The notes under the pieces were generated by a model. The model saw nothing but the letters and a program-made list of their open reading frames with translations. It did no database searches and had not been told where the DNA came from. 23,221 bases of DNA from JANNOG01 sp050329415 (lineage in GTDB: Bacteria > Actinomycetota > Actinomycetes > Actinomycetales > JBBAYJ01): contig JBHJOS010000002.1 in NCBI GenBank assembly GCA_050329415.1, positions 1-23,221 of the forward strand. The letters are read 5' to 3'. The position numbers were made by a program, and so were the translations under genes. Below are positions 1 through 6,868 of the stretch, piece by piece (the first letter of the stretch is position 1; the number at the start of each line of letters is the position of its first letter).

Positions 1-603
1 ATCGAGGACCCCATCGAGGTCATCCACTCGGACAAGATGTCGATGGTCAACCAGCGGGAGATCCCGTCGGACTCGCGGTCGTTCACCGTGGCGCTGCGGG
101 CGGCGCTGCGCCAGGACCCGGACGTCATCCTGGTCGGCGAGATGCGAGACGCCGAAACCGTGGAGGCGGCCATGCGGGCGTCGGAGACCGGACACCTCGT
201 CCTGTCGACCCTGCACACGAACTCCGCCGCCGAGACCGTGACCCGGGTCGTCGACTTCTTCCCGCCGCACGAGCAGCGCCAGGTCCGCCTCACCCTGGCG
301 TCGACGCTGCGAGGGGTCGTCTGCCAGCGGCTGGTGGCCCAGGCCGACGGGGCCGGCCGGGTGGTCTGCATGGAGGTGGCGGTCGCCACCGGGCGGATCG
401 CCGAGGCCGTGGCCGACCCCGACCTCACCGCCGGGATCACCGAGATCGTGCGGGACGGCGCGTACTACGGCATGCAGACCTTCGACCAGCACCTCGTGCG
501 ACTGGTGCACGAGGGCGTCGTCTCGGTGGACGAGGCACGGGCATCGGCCAGCAACCCCCACGACCTCCAGGTCGAGCTCCGCCGCCTCGGCCTGGTGGCC
601 TGA
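1..603 (+). CDS. pilT: PilT-type type IV pilus retraction ATPase, 5'-truncated
   Basis: The frame is open from base 1, so the start and the Walker A region lie outside the window; 200 C-terminal residues are visible. PilT ATPases usually have about 350-370 residues. What remains is typical of the secretion-ATPase superfamily: IEDPIE at the edge, a Walker B region (DPDVILVGEMRDAET) with the GEMRD glutamate, and the His box STLHTN followed by a FFPPHEQ segment. The C-terminal part resembles the PilT regulatory tail. In the family, cytoplasmic hexamers of this protein power pilus retraction. GspE/PilB assembly ATPases are less likely because the zinc-binding tetracysteine motif is absent and the VVDFFPPHEQ context is PilT-like. 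No pilus gene follows; the gene converges on an unrelated acetyltransferase. The exact subtype (PilT or PilU) is not resolved. Confidence 0.9.
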   Translation: MEDPIEVIHSDKMSMVNQREIPSDSRSFTVALRAALRQDPDVILVGEMRDAETVEAAMRASETGHLVLSTLHTNSAAETVTRVVDFFPPHEQRQVRLTLASTLRGVVCQRLVAQADGAGRVVCMEVAVATGRIAEAVADPDLTAGITEIVRDGAYYGMQTFDQHLVRLVHEGVVSVDEARASASNPHDLQVELRRLGLVA

Positions 604-1045
604 GGGGTAGCCCGTCGGCGGTCCCTGGTCCTCGGCGGGACGGCGATGTCACGTGAGGTCTCGGCCGGCTCGTTCCTGAGTGCCTGTGTCGGATGTCGCG
701 GGGTGGGGGGGCTTCTGGTGTGGGGCGGGGATCGTGTGAGGCAGGCGCGGGCGCGAGAGTGGCGAACCAGGTGGTGTCTCTCAGATGCTGTGCAGAACCT
801 ACAAATCTACGGCATGACGGCGCGGGTACCGGCCGGTTGGTGACCAGGCCTCCGGGTCGGGTCCACCGGAAGGGCCTTGCTGTGCCCCTGCGGTGCAGTG
901 CCGGGCGCTCGAACCCGACGTCCACACCCGGTACGCGGGTTTTGTAGGTTCTGCACAGCGTGTGTGGGGCACCATTCCGGTTCCCCCTTGCACCCCGTGC
1001 CCACCCGGGACGATCACCAGACCCCCGCGCCATCCGACAGGGCTC
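604..1045. other. 442-bp non-coding region between convergent genes
   Basis: This gap separates the 3' ends of the PilT-like gene and the acetyltransferase. Open frames crossing it have no recognisable protein and no credible ribosome binding site. Its main content is the inverted-repeat element at 787-959. Outside that element I see G-rich sequence without a clear hairpin terminator, RNA gene or promoter. Confidence 0.7.
787..959. repeat. 173-bp element bounded by perfect 19-bp inverted repeats (MITE-like)
   Basis: GCTGTGCAGAACCTACAAA at 787-805 is repeated exactly in reverse complement at 941-959, 135 bp apart. Similarity continues outward more weakly: GAACC(A/G)G and TGGTG blocks lie at matching distances outside both arms, giving arms of about 43 bp with one gap. 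No transposase fits inside, and I could not see a target-site duplication next to the 19-bp core. It could be a miniature mobile element, two inverted copies of a dispersed repeat, or a structured RNA. Confidence 0.6.
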
Positions 1046-1564
1046 TCAGGACTGCGTGAGGCGCTGATGGAGGTAGCAGTCCTGCCATCGGCCGGCGATG
1101 CGGAGGTACTGCGGCGCCAGACCGATCCGCTGGAAGCCGTTGCGCGCCAGGACCCGCTGGGACGCCGTGTTGTGGACCAGCGTGTCGGCCTGGACCCGGT
1201 GCAGGCCGAGATCGCCGAAGGCCGACCGCAACGCGGCACCCACCGCGGCGGTGGCGATGCCACGCCCGTTGCGGGCCTCGGTCACCCAGTAGCCGAGGGT
1301 GCCCGACTGCAGGGCGCCGCGGACCACGGCGAACAAGGTGACCCGGCCGACGACCGCGCCGTCCTCGAGGATCACCCACGGCATGCCGGTGCCCGCGGCC
1401 CGGGCCGCGAGGGACTCCTCGATCGACCGCCGCTGGCCGTCGACCGTGGCGAAGCCGTCGTCCCGCTCCGGTTCCCAGGGGGCGAGGAAGGCGGTGTCCG
1501 CCTGCAGCAGCGAGGCCAGGACAGCCGCGTCGTCGGTGGAGATGAGCCGCAGGGCGACCGTCAT
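1046..1564 (-). CDS. GNAT family N-acetyltransferase, RimJ-like
   Basis: The product has 172 residues, a normal length for a single-domain GNAT. It shows the RimJ/RimL-type pattern: an N-terminal LRLISTDDAA strand, an acetyl-CoA pyrophosphate loop near residues 99-105 (NGRGIAT in the R/Q-x-x-G-x-G/A position), then LHRVQADTLVHNTASQRVLARNGF at about 121-144, typical of enzymes that acetylate protein N-termini or small amines using acetyl-CoA. The ATG at 1564 is the start; only 11 bp separate it from the stop of the upstream redox membrane protein, so the two are probably co-transcribed, although the Shine-Dalgarno sequence is weak. The substrate cannot be predicted; RimJ-like members include ribosomal-protein and antibiotic acetyltransferases. 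The fold assignment is firm, the specific role is not. Confidence 0.88.
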   Translation of the reverse strand: MTVALRLISTDDAAVLASLLQADTAFLAPWEPERDDGFATVDGQRRSIEESLAARAAGTGMPWVILEDGAVVGRVTLFAVVRGALQSGTLGYWVTEARNGRGIATAAVGAALRSAFGDLGLHRVQADTLVHNTASQRVLARNGFQRIGLAPQYLRIAGRWQDCYLHQRLTQS

Positions 1565-1575
1565 GGGGGACGACG

Positions 1576-2976
1576 CTACGGCGTCGGGCTGCCGACGGAC
1601 TCCCGCTCCGGCGCCGGCGGCACCGGTTCGCGGGCGGGACTCCGGCGCCTCCGCAGGAGCAGCGTCGTCGCGTGGACGGCGGCGGCGGCCAGCGCCGCGG
1701 CGAGGAACACCAGGCTCGCGCCGACCACGTCCTCCATGATCTCGGGCGCCAGGAGCATGACGCCGGCCAGGGCCAGCATCGTGGTCCCGGCCACCAGCTT
1801 GAGCACCCGGCCGTGCGACTCCTGCAGTCGGGCGGCGCGCATGGTGGCCACCGCGATGCCGAACACGGCCAGCTCGTCGAGCAGGAACGGCACCATGTAC
1901 AGGCCGAACAGCCCGGCCGCGGTGGGTGCCGACACGTCCGCCTCGGCCAGCAGCCCGGTCCACAGGATCGGGAAGCCCGCGGTGCAGGGAGTCTCCAGCA
2001 GCGACACCGCGACGGCCAGGGCCGCCGTCGCGGCCAGCGCCGGGACCAGCGCCCGCTGCCCCGCGATGCGGCGCATGCGCTGGTAGATGCCCGGCTTGGC
2101 CCCGTCCGGGATGGTGAGCGACGGGCCCCGCCGGAAGGCGACGTAGTCCTTCACGCTGATCGCCCCGAAGACGAGGGCGACCACCCCGACGACCACCTGG
2201 ACCCACCCCAGGTACCCGACGACAGTGAGCGCGGAGTAGATCCCGGCCATGTACACGGCGTACATGCCCGCGGTGACGGTGAGGAACACCGACCCCACGG
2301 CGAGGACCCGACGACGGGACCTGGTCCGGATGACGATGGCGAGCAGGATCGAGATCACCCACAGCGAGCACGGGTTGACCCCGTCGACGAAGCCGATGGC
2401 CAGTGTCGACAGCACCAGCGAAGCCGACGACCCCGACCCGACCTCGGTCTCGCCGAGCAGCGGGACGTCCACGGTGGCGGGCTCGGGAGCCTCGCACAGT
2501 GCCCCGGCGTCGCAGGTCCCCTGGCCGTCCCGGCCGTAGACGCCCGACGGGATTCCCTCGCCCGCGACGGCCGCGGCGACCGTGCGCTCCAGGTCCTCTC
2601 CGATGGCCTCGGTGTGGCCGATCCACACCCGCTCGCCGAGGATCGCCGTCGGCACCGACCCGGCCTCGAACCCGAGTTCCGCCGCGGTCGTGCGGAAAAG
2701 CTCGGCGCCGGCCTCGTCGAACCAGACCTCGTGGCGTTCCACGGTCAGGCTCGGGTGCTCCCGCGCGAGCCGGTCGAGCAGGACCTCCTGCTCGGCGCAC
2801 TTGGGGCAGCCGTCGCCCCAGAAGACCGTCAGCGTGACCTCCGCCGCAGCACCCGGGCGGTCGGTCGCGCTCGCGGTCGCCGGTCCGGCGGGCGACCCCC
2901 ACCCGAGCACCAGCAAGGTCAGCAGGAGCAGCAGGAACGCTCGGACGCCCGTCACGGGCCTCACGGGGACGCGCAC
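1576..2976 (-). CDS. Thioredoxin-domain/CcdA-like membrane thiol-disulfide transporter
   Basis: From the chosen GTG the protein has 466 residues. Residues 11-37 form a signal-like hydrophobic segment. A thioredoxin-like domain follows (about 46-140) with the redox motif CPKC at 57-60 and a cis-proline-like VPT at 108-110. Then comes a polytopic membrane domain (about 185-445) with paired cysteines in NPC (203) and TPC (331), the pattern of DsbD/CcdA electron carriers, followed by a Pro-rich tail. The family passes electrons from cytoplasmic thioredoxin across the membrane to extracytoplasmic thiols. The domain order (soluble thioredoxin domain first, then carrier) looks like a fusion. The open frame extends back to 3156, but that part crosses a 13-bp tandem repeat and looks non-coding. 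In-frame GTG codons at 2976, 2964 and 2955 all keep the signal segment; 2976 has a weak ACAGG upstream. Cysteines 155 and 161 form a possible extra pair. Confidence 0.82.
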   Translation of the reverse strand: MRVPVRPVTGVRAFLLLLLTLLVLGWGSPAGPATASATDRPGAAAEVTLTVFWGDGCPKCAEQEVLLDRLAREHPSLTVERHEVWFDEAGAELFRTTAAELGFEAGSVPTAILGERVWIGHTEAIGEDLERTVAAAVAGEGIPSGVYGRDGQGTCDAGALCEAPEPATVDVPLLGETEVGSGSSASLVLSTLAIGFVDGVNPCSLWVISILLAIVIRTRSRRRVLAVGSVFLTVTAGMYAVYMAGIYSALTVVGYLGWVQVVVGVVALVFGAISVKDYVAFRRGPSLTIPDGAKPGIYQRMRRIAGQRALVPALAATAALAVAVSLLETPCTAGFPILWTGLLAEADVSAPTAAGLFGLYMVPFLLDELAVFGIAVATMRAARLQESHGRVLKLVAGTTMLALAGVMLLAPEIMEDVVGASLVFLAAALAAAAVHATTLLLRRRRSPAREPVPPAPERESVGSPTP

Positions 2977-3030
2977 GGGCGACAGCCTGTCGAGAACGGG
3001 GACCGTCGACAGAGGACCTAGGTCCGAGGG

Positions 3031-3082
3031 CCGGCGGCATGGCCCGGCGGCATGACCCGGCGGCATGGCCCGGCGGCATGGC
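3031..3082. repeat. Four 13-bp tandem repeats in the leader of the thiol-redox gene
   Basis: The unit CCGGCGGCATG(G/A)C occurs four times head to tail (3031-3043, 3044-3056, 3057-3069, 3070-3082), with one substitution in the second copy. A 13-bp period would shift a reading frame with each unit gained or lost, which argues that this stretch is untranslated leader. A 12-bp perfect palindrome, GGACCTAGGTCC, lies beside it at 3014-3025. Confidence 0.8.
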
Positions 3083-3204
3083 CCGCGGCGCCTGGTTGGG
3101 GTGCCTTCATCGGCGGCAACACTGCCCCATCGGTCGTTGTACGACACACATGTCAATCCTTAGCGTTGGTCTCGAATCACTCTCCGTGACATGAGGGGAC
3201 CGCC

Positions 3205-4443
3205 ATGAGACCTGTCCACCGCACCCTCGCCGTCGTCGCCGCCACCGGCGTACTGGCTCTCGCCGCGCCCGCCGGCGCCGCACCCGGGTCAGGGTCAACC
3301 ATCGAGGCCCGCGCCATCTACCTCGTCACCCTCGACCGCGGCCTCGAGCCCGGGGCGGCCGCGTCGGCCGCCCGCCGGGCCGTCGGGGCCGAGGTCACCC
3401 ACGTGTACCGCCACGCCCTGCGGGGCTATGCCGCCCGCCTCACCCCGGCCGCCGCGGCCCAGCTCGACCGGACCCCCGGCGTGACGGCGGTGGTGCCGGA
3501 CCGTCCGGTGAGCATCGCCGCCCAGACCGTACCGACCGGCATCGACCGGGTCGACGCCGAGCAGAGCCCGACCGCCGCCATCGACGGCATCGACACCCGG
3601 GTCGACGTCGACGTCGCCATCGTCGACACCGGCATCGACCTCGACCACCCCGACCTCAACGTGTACTCGGCGGGGGCCAGGAACTGCTCCAGCGGGCCCA
3701 GCGCCGATGACGGCAACGGCCACGGCACCCACGTCGCCGGCACCGTCGGGGCGCTCGACAACGGAACCGGTGTCGTCGGCGTCGCCCCCGGAGCACGGTT
3801 GTGGCCGGTTCGGGTGCTGAGCAACAGCGGCTCCGGCTCGTGGTCCACGGTGATCTGCGGCGTCGACTTCATCACCGCGAACGCCGCGTCGATCGAGGTC
3901 GCGAACCTGAGCCTGGGTGGCGGAGGCAGCGACGACGGCAACTGCGGCTTCACCAACGGCGACCTGCTCCACCAGGCGGTCTGCGCCTCCGTGGCGGCCG
4001 GGGTCACCTACGTCGTCGCCGCGGGCAACAGTGCCGCGGACAGTGCGACCGCGGTGCCGGCCTCCTACGACGAGGTCATCACGGTGAGTGCGCTGGCGGA
4101 CTTCAACGGCCAGCCGGGTGGCGGCGGTGCCGCGACGTGCCGCGCCGACGAGGACGACACCTTCGCCAACTTCTCCAACTACGGCCCCGACGTCGACCTC
4201 ATCGCCCCCGGGGTCTGCATCCTGTCGACCGCCCGCGGCGGCGGCCTCAGCACGCTGTCCGGGACCTCGATGGCCAGTCCGCACGTCGCCGGAGCGGCCG
4301 CGCTGTACCTGGTGAACAATCCGTCGGCGTCGCCAGCGGACGTCCGTACCGCGTTGCGGTCGGGCGGGAACCTGGACTGGACCTGGCCGTCGCAGGACCC
4401 GGACGGCATCCAGGAGCCGCTGCTGGATGCCGGAGCGCTGTAG
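3205..4443 (+). CDS. Secreted subtilisin-like serine protease (S8 family)
   Basis: The product has 412 residues. Residues 1-26 are a signal peptide (MRP-HR n-region, Ala/Val-rich core, AGA cleavage region). Residues 35-105 resemble the inhibitor-I9 propeptide, ending in the VTAVVPDRPV strand seen before subtilase domains. The catalytic triad is visible: Asp141 in VDTGID, His173 in NGHGTHVAG and Ser355 in GTSMASPH, with the oxyanion-hole Asn275 in AAGNS. It should be exported, cleave its own propeptide and act as an extracellular endoprotease. Six or more cysteines in the mature part suggest disulfides, as in proteinase K-like enzymes. The ATG at 3205 has a good GAGGGGA ribosome binding site. 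It is monocistronic, converges on sodN and is divergent from the thiol-redox gene; a link between disulfide chemistry and this exported Cys-containing protease is possible but only inferred. Confidence 0.95.
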   Translation: MRPVHRTLAVVAATGVLALAAPAGAAPGSGSTIEARAIYLVTLDRGLEPGAAASAARRAVGAEVTHVYRHALRGYAARLTPAAAAQLDRTPGVTAVVPDRPVSIAAQTVPTGIDRVDAEQSPTAAIDGIDTRVDVDVAIVDTGIDLDHPDLNVYSAGARNCSSGPSADDGNGHGTHVAGTVGALDNGTGVVGVAPGARLWPVRVLSNSGSGSWSTVICGVDFITANAASIEVANLSLGGGGSDDGNCGFTNGDLLHQAVCASVAAGVTYVVAAGNSAADSATAVPASYDEVITVSALADFNGQPGGGGAATCRADEDDTFANFSNYGPDVDLIAPGVCILSTARGGGLSTLSGTSMASPHVAGAAALYLVNNPSASPADVRTALRSGGNLDWTWPSQDPDGIQEPLLDAGAL

Positions 4444-4456
4444 GGCTCGGCGTCGA

Positions 4457-4497
4457 CCGTCGCCGGGTCGGGGTGCGGCATCCCGACCCGGCGATGG
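4457..4497. terminator. Bidirectional hairpin between protease and sodN
   Basis: A 13-bp perfect inverted repeat (TCGCCGGGTCGGG at 4460-4472, complement at 4482-4494) with a 9-nt loop extends outward through a G-T pair and two G-C pairs. It lies 14 bp after the protease stop and 10 bp after the sodN stop on the other strand. There is no T-run, as is common for terminators in high-GC actinobacteria. The position between convergent genes supports a shared terminator. Confidence 0.75.
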
Positions 4498-4507
4498 ATC
4501 GCCGCGG

Positions 4508-4912
4508 TCAGTTCTGCTTGGTCTCCCAGAAGACCTTCGCGATCTCGTCGATCTTGGCGAGGAGCTGCTCGGCCACCGCGGGGTCCATCGAGCCCTTGGC
4601 GCCCGCGGCACCGGCGAGCTTCGTGGTCTCGTTGAAGAGCTGGTGCAGCTGCGGGTACTTCTCGAAGTGCGGCGGCTTGAAGTAGTCCGTCCACAACACC
4701 CACAGATGGTGCTTGACCAGGTCGGCCCGCTGCTCCTTGATGAGGACCGCGCGCTGGCGGAACACCGGGTCCTCCGACCCGTGGTACTTGTCGATGATCA
4801 TTTTGACCGACTCCGCCTCGATGCGGGCCTGCGCCGGGTCGTAGACCCCGCACGGCAGGTCGCAGTGAGCGCTGACGTCGGTCACCCAACGGCTGATCCA
4901 CCGGCTCAACAT
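4508..4912 (-). CDS. sodN: Nickel superoxide dismutase precursor
   Basis: The protein has 134 residues with a short leader followed by the diagnostic nickel hook HCDLPCGVYDPAQA. After removal of 15 residues the mature chain would begin with His1, Cys2, Asp3, Leu4, Pro5, Cys6, the residues that bind nickel in NiSOD; Pro5 and Tyr9 of the active site are also present. The rest matches the four-helix NiSOD body, including IEAESVKMII and HHLWVLWTDYFKPPH. The enzyme dismutates superoxide to oxygen and peroxide in the cytoplasm as a hexamer. The ATG at 4912 has an AAGGGA-like ribosome binding site and gives the usual leader length. The dedicated maturation peptidase gene is divergent, starting 69 bp away. 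Nickel control by a Nur-type Fur protein is known in Streptomyces, but I do not see a convincing Nur box here. Confidence 0.97.
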   Translation of the reverse strand: MLSRWISRWVTDVSAHCDLPCGVYDPAQARIEAESVKMIIDKYHGSEDPVFRQRAVLIKEQRADLVKHHLWVLWTDYFKPPHFEKYPQLHQLFNETTKLAGAAGAKGSMDPAVAEQLLAKIDEIAKVFWETKQN

Positions 4913-4981
4913 CCGGTCCCATCCCTTCGACGGCTGCGTCTGACCCGGGGCTCGTTCACCGGGTCCCTGGACACTACAAGC

Positions 4982-5425
4982 GTGAGCCCAGCCGAGCCGC
5001 CCGGGGAGCCGGGGGGTGTCGCGGACCCCCGACGGCCCCGACGGCCCCGGCGGTCCGGGCGGCCCCGGCGGTCCGGGCGGTCCGGGCGGTCCGGGCGGTC
5101 CGGGCGGTCCGGGCGGCCTGGGCGGCCCCGATGGCGCGTGGTCCGGGTCCGCGGCCGGTCCATGCTGCCGACCCTGCGTCCCGGCGACCTCCTCCTGGTC
5201 CGGGGAGGCGCCGTCGCGTCGCCCGGGAACCTCGTGGTCGTTCGGCTGCCCGGCGACCGCCCGGTGGCGGTCAAGCGCCTCGTCGCCCGGGTTCCCGAGG
5301 GGTGGTGGGTCGAGCGGGACAACCCGGCCGAGGGCGTCGACTCCTGGCTGGTGGGGGCGGTCGACGAGGCGGGTCTGCTGGGCCGCGTGGTGCTCCGGGT
5401 GCACCCGCGGCCCCGGCTCTTCTGA
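4982..5425 (+). CDS. sodX: S26-family peptidase, nickel superoxide dismutase maturation protease
   Basis: The C-terminal 95 residues form a compact S26 signal-peptidase-like domain: GRSMLPTLRPGDLLLV carries the nucleophilic Ser, and RPVAVKRLVARV carries the general-base Lys, followed by ERDNPAEGVDSWLVGAV as in SodX. In this family the peptidase removes the NiSOD leader so that the N-terminal His can bind nickel; the divergent sodN gene supports the role. No clear membrane anchor is seen, which fits a cytoplasmic substrate. The start is uncertain. The GTG at 4982 gives 147 residues but places an Arg-rich Ser-Gly-Arg repeat, encoded by a 9-bp tandem repeat, in front of the domain. The GTG at 5138 gives 95 residues with only a few ahead of the catalytic motif. 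Neither has a good ribosome binding site. Confidence 0.8.
   Translation: MSPAEPPGEPGGVADPRRPRRPRRSGRPRRSGRSGRSGRSGRSGRPGRPRWRVVRVRGRSMLPTLRPGDLLLVRGGAVASPGNLVVVRLPGDRPVAVKRLVARVPEGWWVERDNPAEGVDSWLVGAVDEAGLLGRVVLRVHPRPRLF
5051..5131 (+). repeat. Nine 9-bp tandem repeats at the 5' end of sodX
   Basis: The unit CGGTCCGGG is present in nine consecutive copies, six exact (5051, 5069, 5078, 5087, 5096, 5105) and three variant, with looser CGGCCCCGA-like copies before it. In the sodX frame it encodes Ser-Gly-Arg repeats; in another plus frame it would read as collagen-like Gly-Pro-Gly. The 9-bp period keeps every frame open, so the open frame is not itself evidence of coding. Confidence 0.85.
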
Positions 5426-5518
5426 GCGGCCTCGCGCCGTGACGTGCTCCGCCCGTGGCCCGGCGTCACCGCATGCATGCGCGCCGATGACCCCCGGCTC
5501 GTCATGATCGCCGTTTCC

Positions 5519-5565
5519 CACCCGATTCGTTGATCGAATCTGTCTGTGGATCAACGAATCGGGTG
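5519..5565. repeat. 17-bp perfect inverted repeat with 13-nt loop between convergent genes
   Basis: CACCCGATTCGTTGATC at 5519-5535 is matched by its exact complement at 5549-5565. Weaker complementarity continues outward to about 5502 and 5582, with CGG(C/T)GATC blocks. The arms are distinctly AT-richer than the surroundings. The loop side contains a second CGAATC (5535-5540), so GATTCG at 5524-5529 has two possible partners. Lying between sodX and the saccharopine-dehydrogenase-like gene, it could be a bidirectional terminator or a REP-like element. Confidence 0.7.
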
Positions 5566-5634
5566 CAAGACGGTGATCTTCGACCCGGCGAGGTCGGAGA
5601 TCGAGGTTCCCGAGGCGCGCCCTGCGCCGACGCC

Positions 5635-6858
5635 TCAGCGCTCGGACAGCTCCCAGGGGGAGCCGTACCCGTCGCGCAGCAGGTCGAGGAACGGCACCGC
5701 GTCGAACGCCTCCGGACCGAGCACCCCGGTGCCCGACCAGGTTCCCGCCGCCAGCAGTTCGAGGGCCACGGCCGGGTTGACCGCGGTCTGCCACACCACG
5801 CACTGGGCGCCGTACTCGGCCATCGACCACGCGTTGTCGACGACGTGGGACAGGTACACCGCGCGCGGGCGGCCGTCGGTCCCGATCCCGGTGACGTACG
5901 TGCCGGCGCAGGTCGCGCCCCGCATCCGGTCGCCCAGGGTCGCCGGGTCCGGCAGGCAGGCGGCGACCACGTCGCGCGGGCTCACGGTCAGGCCACCGAC
6001 CCGGACCGGGTCCGTGCGGTCCAAGCCGAGCTTGTGCAGGGTCCGCAGGACGTCGATGAACTCGGTCCCCAACCCGTACTTGAACGTCACCCGCCGGGCG
6101 TCCACCCAGCGCGGCACGAGCAGCACCTCCTCGTGCTCGACGTTCACGCACTCGACGGGACCGATCCCGCCGGGGAAGTCGAAGACCTCGGGCTCGCTGA
6201 ACGGCTCGGTGGTGAACCAGCCACGGTCCTTCTCCCAGACCACCGGCGGGTTGAGGCACTCCTCGATCGTCGTCCAGATGCTGAAGGACGGCGCGAAGTC
6301 GTAGCCCTCGACCACGAGGTTGGACCCGTCGCGGACCCCGACCTCGTCGATCGAGGCGAACAGGTGGTCGGCGGCGTACCGGGCGAAGACGTCCGACAGG
6401 CCCGGTTCGACGCCGATGCCGACCAGGGCGAGCCGTCCGGCCTCCCGCCACCGCTGCTCGGCCGCGAACTGCTCGTCACCGAGCTTGACGCCCGGTACCT
6501 CGTACGGCTGCTCCGGGTGGGGGCGGGACAGCGACATCGCCATGTCGAGATAGTCCGCACCGGCCGCCAGCGCCCCCTCGAACACCGGCATGACGAACCG
6601 CGGGTCGACCGCGTTGAGCACGTGCGTCGCCCCGCCCTCCCGGGCGAGGGCGGCCACCGAGCCGGGGTCGGACGCGTCGACCGACGCCGCCGAGAACCGG
6701 GTCTCGCCCGGGTGCCGGTCACGCACCGCCGCGACCGTGCGCTCGGCCCGGGCGAGGTCGCGATCGGCGACGACGCAGGTGTCGGCGAAACCACGCCGCG
6801 CCACGATCCGGGCGAACGCGTCGCCCACGCCGCCCGAGCCCACCACCAGAATCCTCAT
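5635..6858 (-). CDS. Saccharopine dehydrogenase family oxidoreductase
   Basis: The product has 407 residues. An N-terminal Rossmann fold begins MRILVVGSGGVG, a dinucleotide-binding loop at residues 7-12, with VVADRDLARAE after the second strand. The following segments (THVLNAVDPRFVMPVFEGALAAGADYLDMA and LVGIGVEPGLSDVFARYA) are typical of the saccharopine dehydrogenase/LysDH-like family. Members act on lysine, saccharopine or related amino acids and polyamines with NAD(P). The ATG at 6858 has a GAGGCGGGG ribosome binding site and lies 10 bp after the stop of the upstream MDR gene, so it is the last gene of a three-gene operon. The substrate cannot be assigned; the neighbours are not lysine-biosynthesis genes. 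It ends 70 bp from the inverted repeat at 5519-5565, a likely stop for transcription. Confidence 0.9.
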   Translation of the reverse strand: MRILVVGSGGVGDAFARIVARRGFADTCVVADRDLARAERTVAAVRDRHPGETRFSAASVDASDPGSVAALAREGGATHVLNAVDPRFVMPVFEGALAAGADYLDMAMSLSRPHPEQPYEVPGVKLGDEQFAAEQRWREAGRLALVGIGVEPGLSDVFARYAADHLFASIDEVGVRDGSNLVVEGYDFAPSFSIWTTIEECLNPPVVWEKDRGWFTTEPFSEPEVFDFPGGIGPVECVNVEHEEVLLVPRWVDARRVTFKYGLGTEFIDVLRTLHKLGLDRTDPVRVGGLTVSPRDVVAACLPDPATLGDRMRGATCAGTYVTGIGTDGRPRAVYLSHVVDNAWSMAEYGAQCVVWQTAVNPAVALELLAAGTWSGTGVLGPEAFDAVPFLDLLRDGYGSPWELSER

Positions 6859-6868
6859 CGGCCCCGCC

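Noticed and set aside
437..1263. Several overlapping open frames through the region after pilT
   Set aside because: Compositions are Arg/Pro/Gly-rich shadows of GC-rich DNA, without ribosome binding sites or family motifs.
2979..3156. N-terminal extension of the thiol-redox protein from the ATG at 3156
   Set aside because: It crosses 13-bp repeats that would change frame with copy number, and it would bury the signal segment about 70 residues inside the protein.
3149..3193. CATGTCA and TGACATG inverted pair in the divergent protease/thiol-redox region
   Set aside because: Seven-base arms 31 bp apart are weak evidence, and the spacing does not match a known operator type.
5016..5507. Collagen-like Gly-Pro-Gly open frame on the plus strand
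   Set aside because: It is the alternative reading of the 9-bp repeat and overlaps the S26 domain in another frame; it has no recognisable domain and depends on repeat bias.
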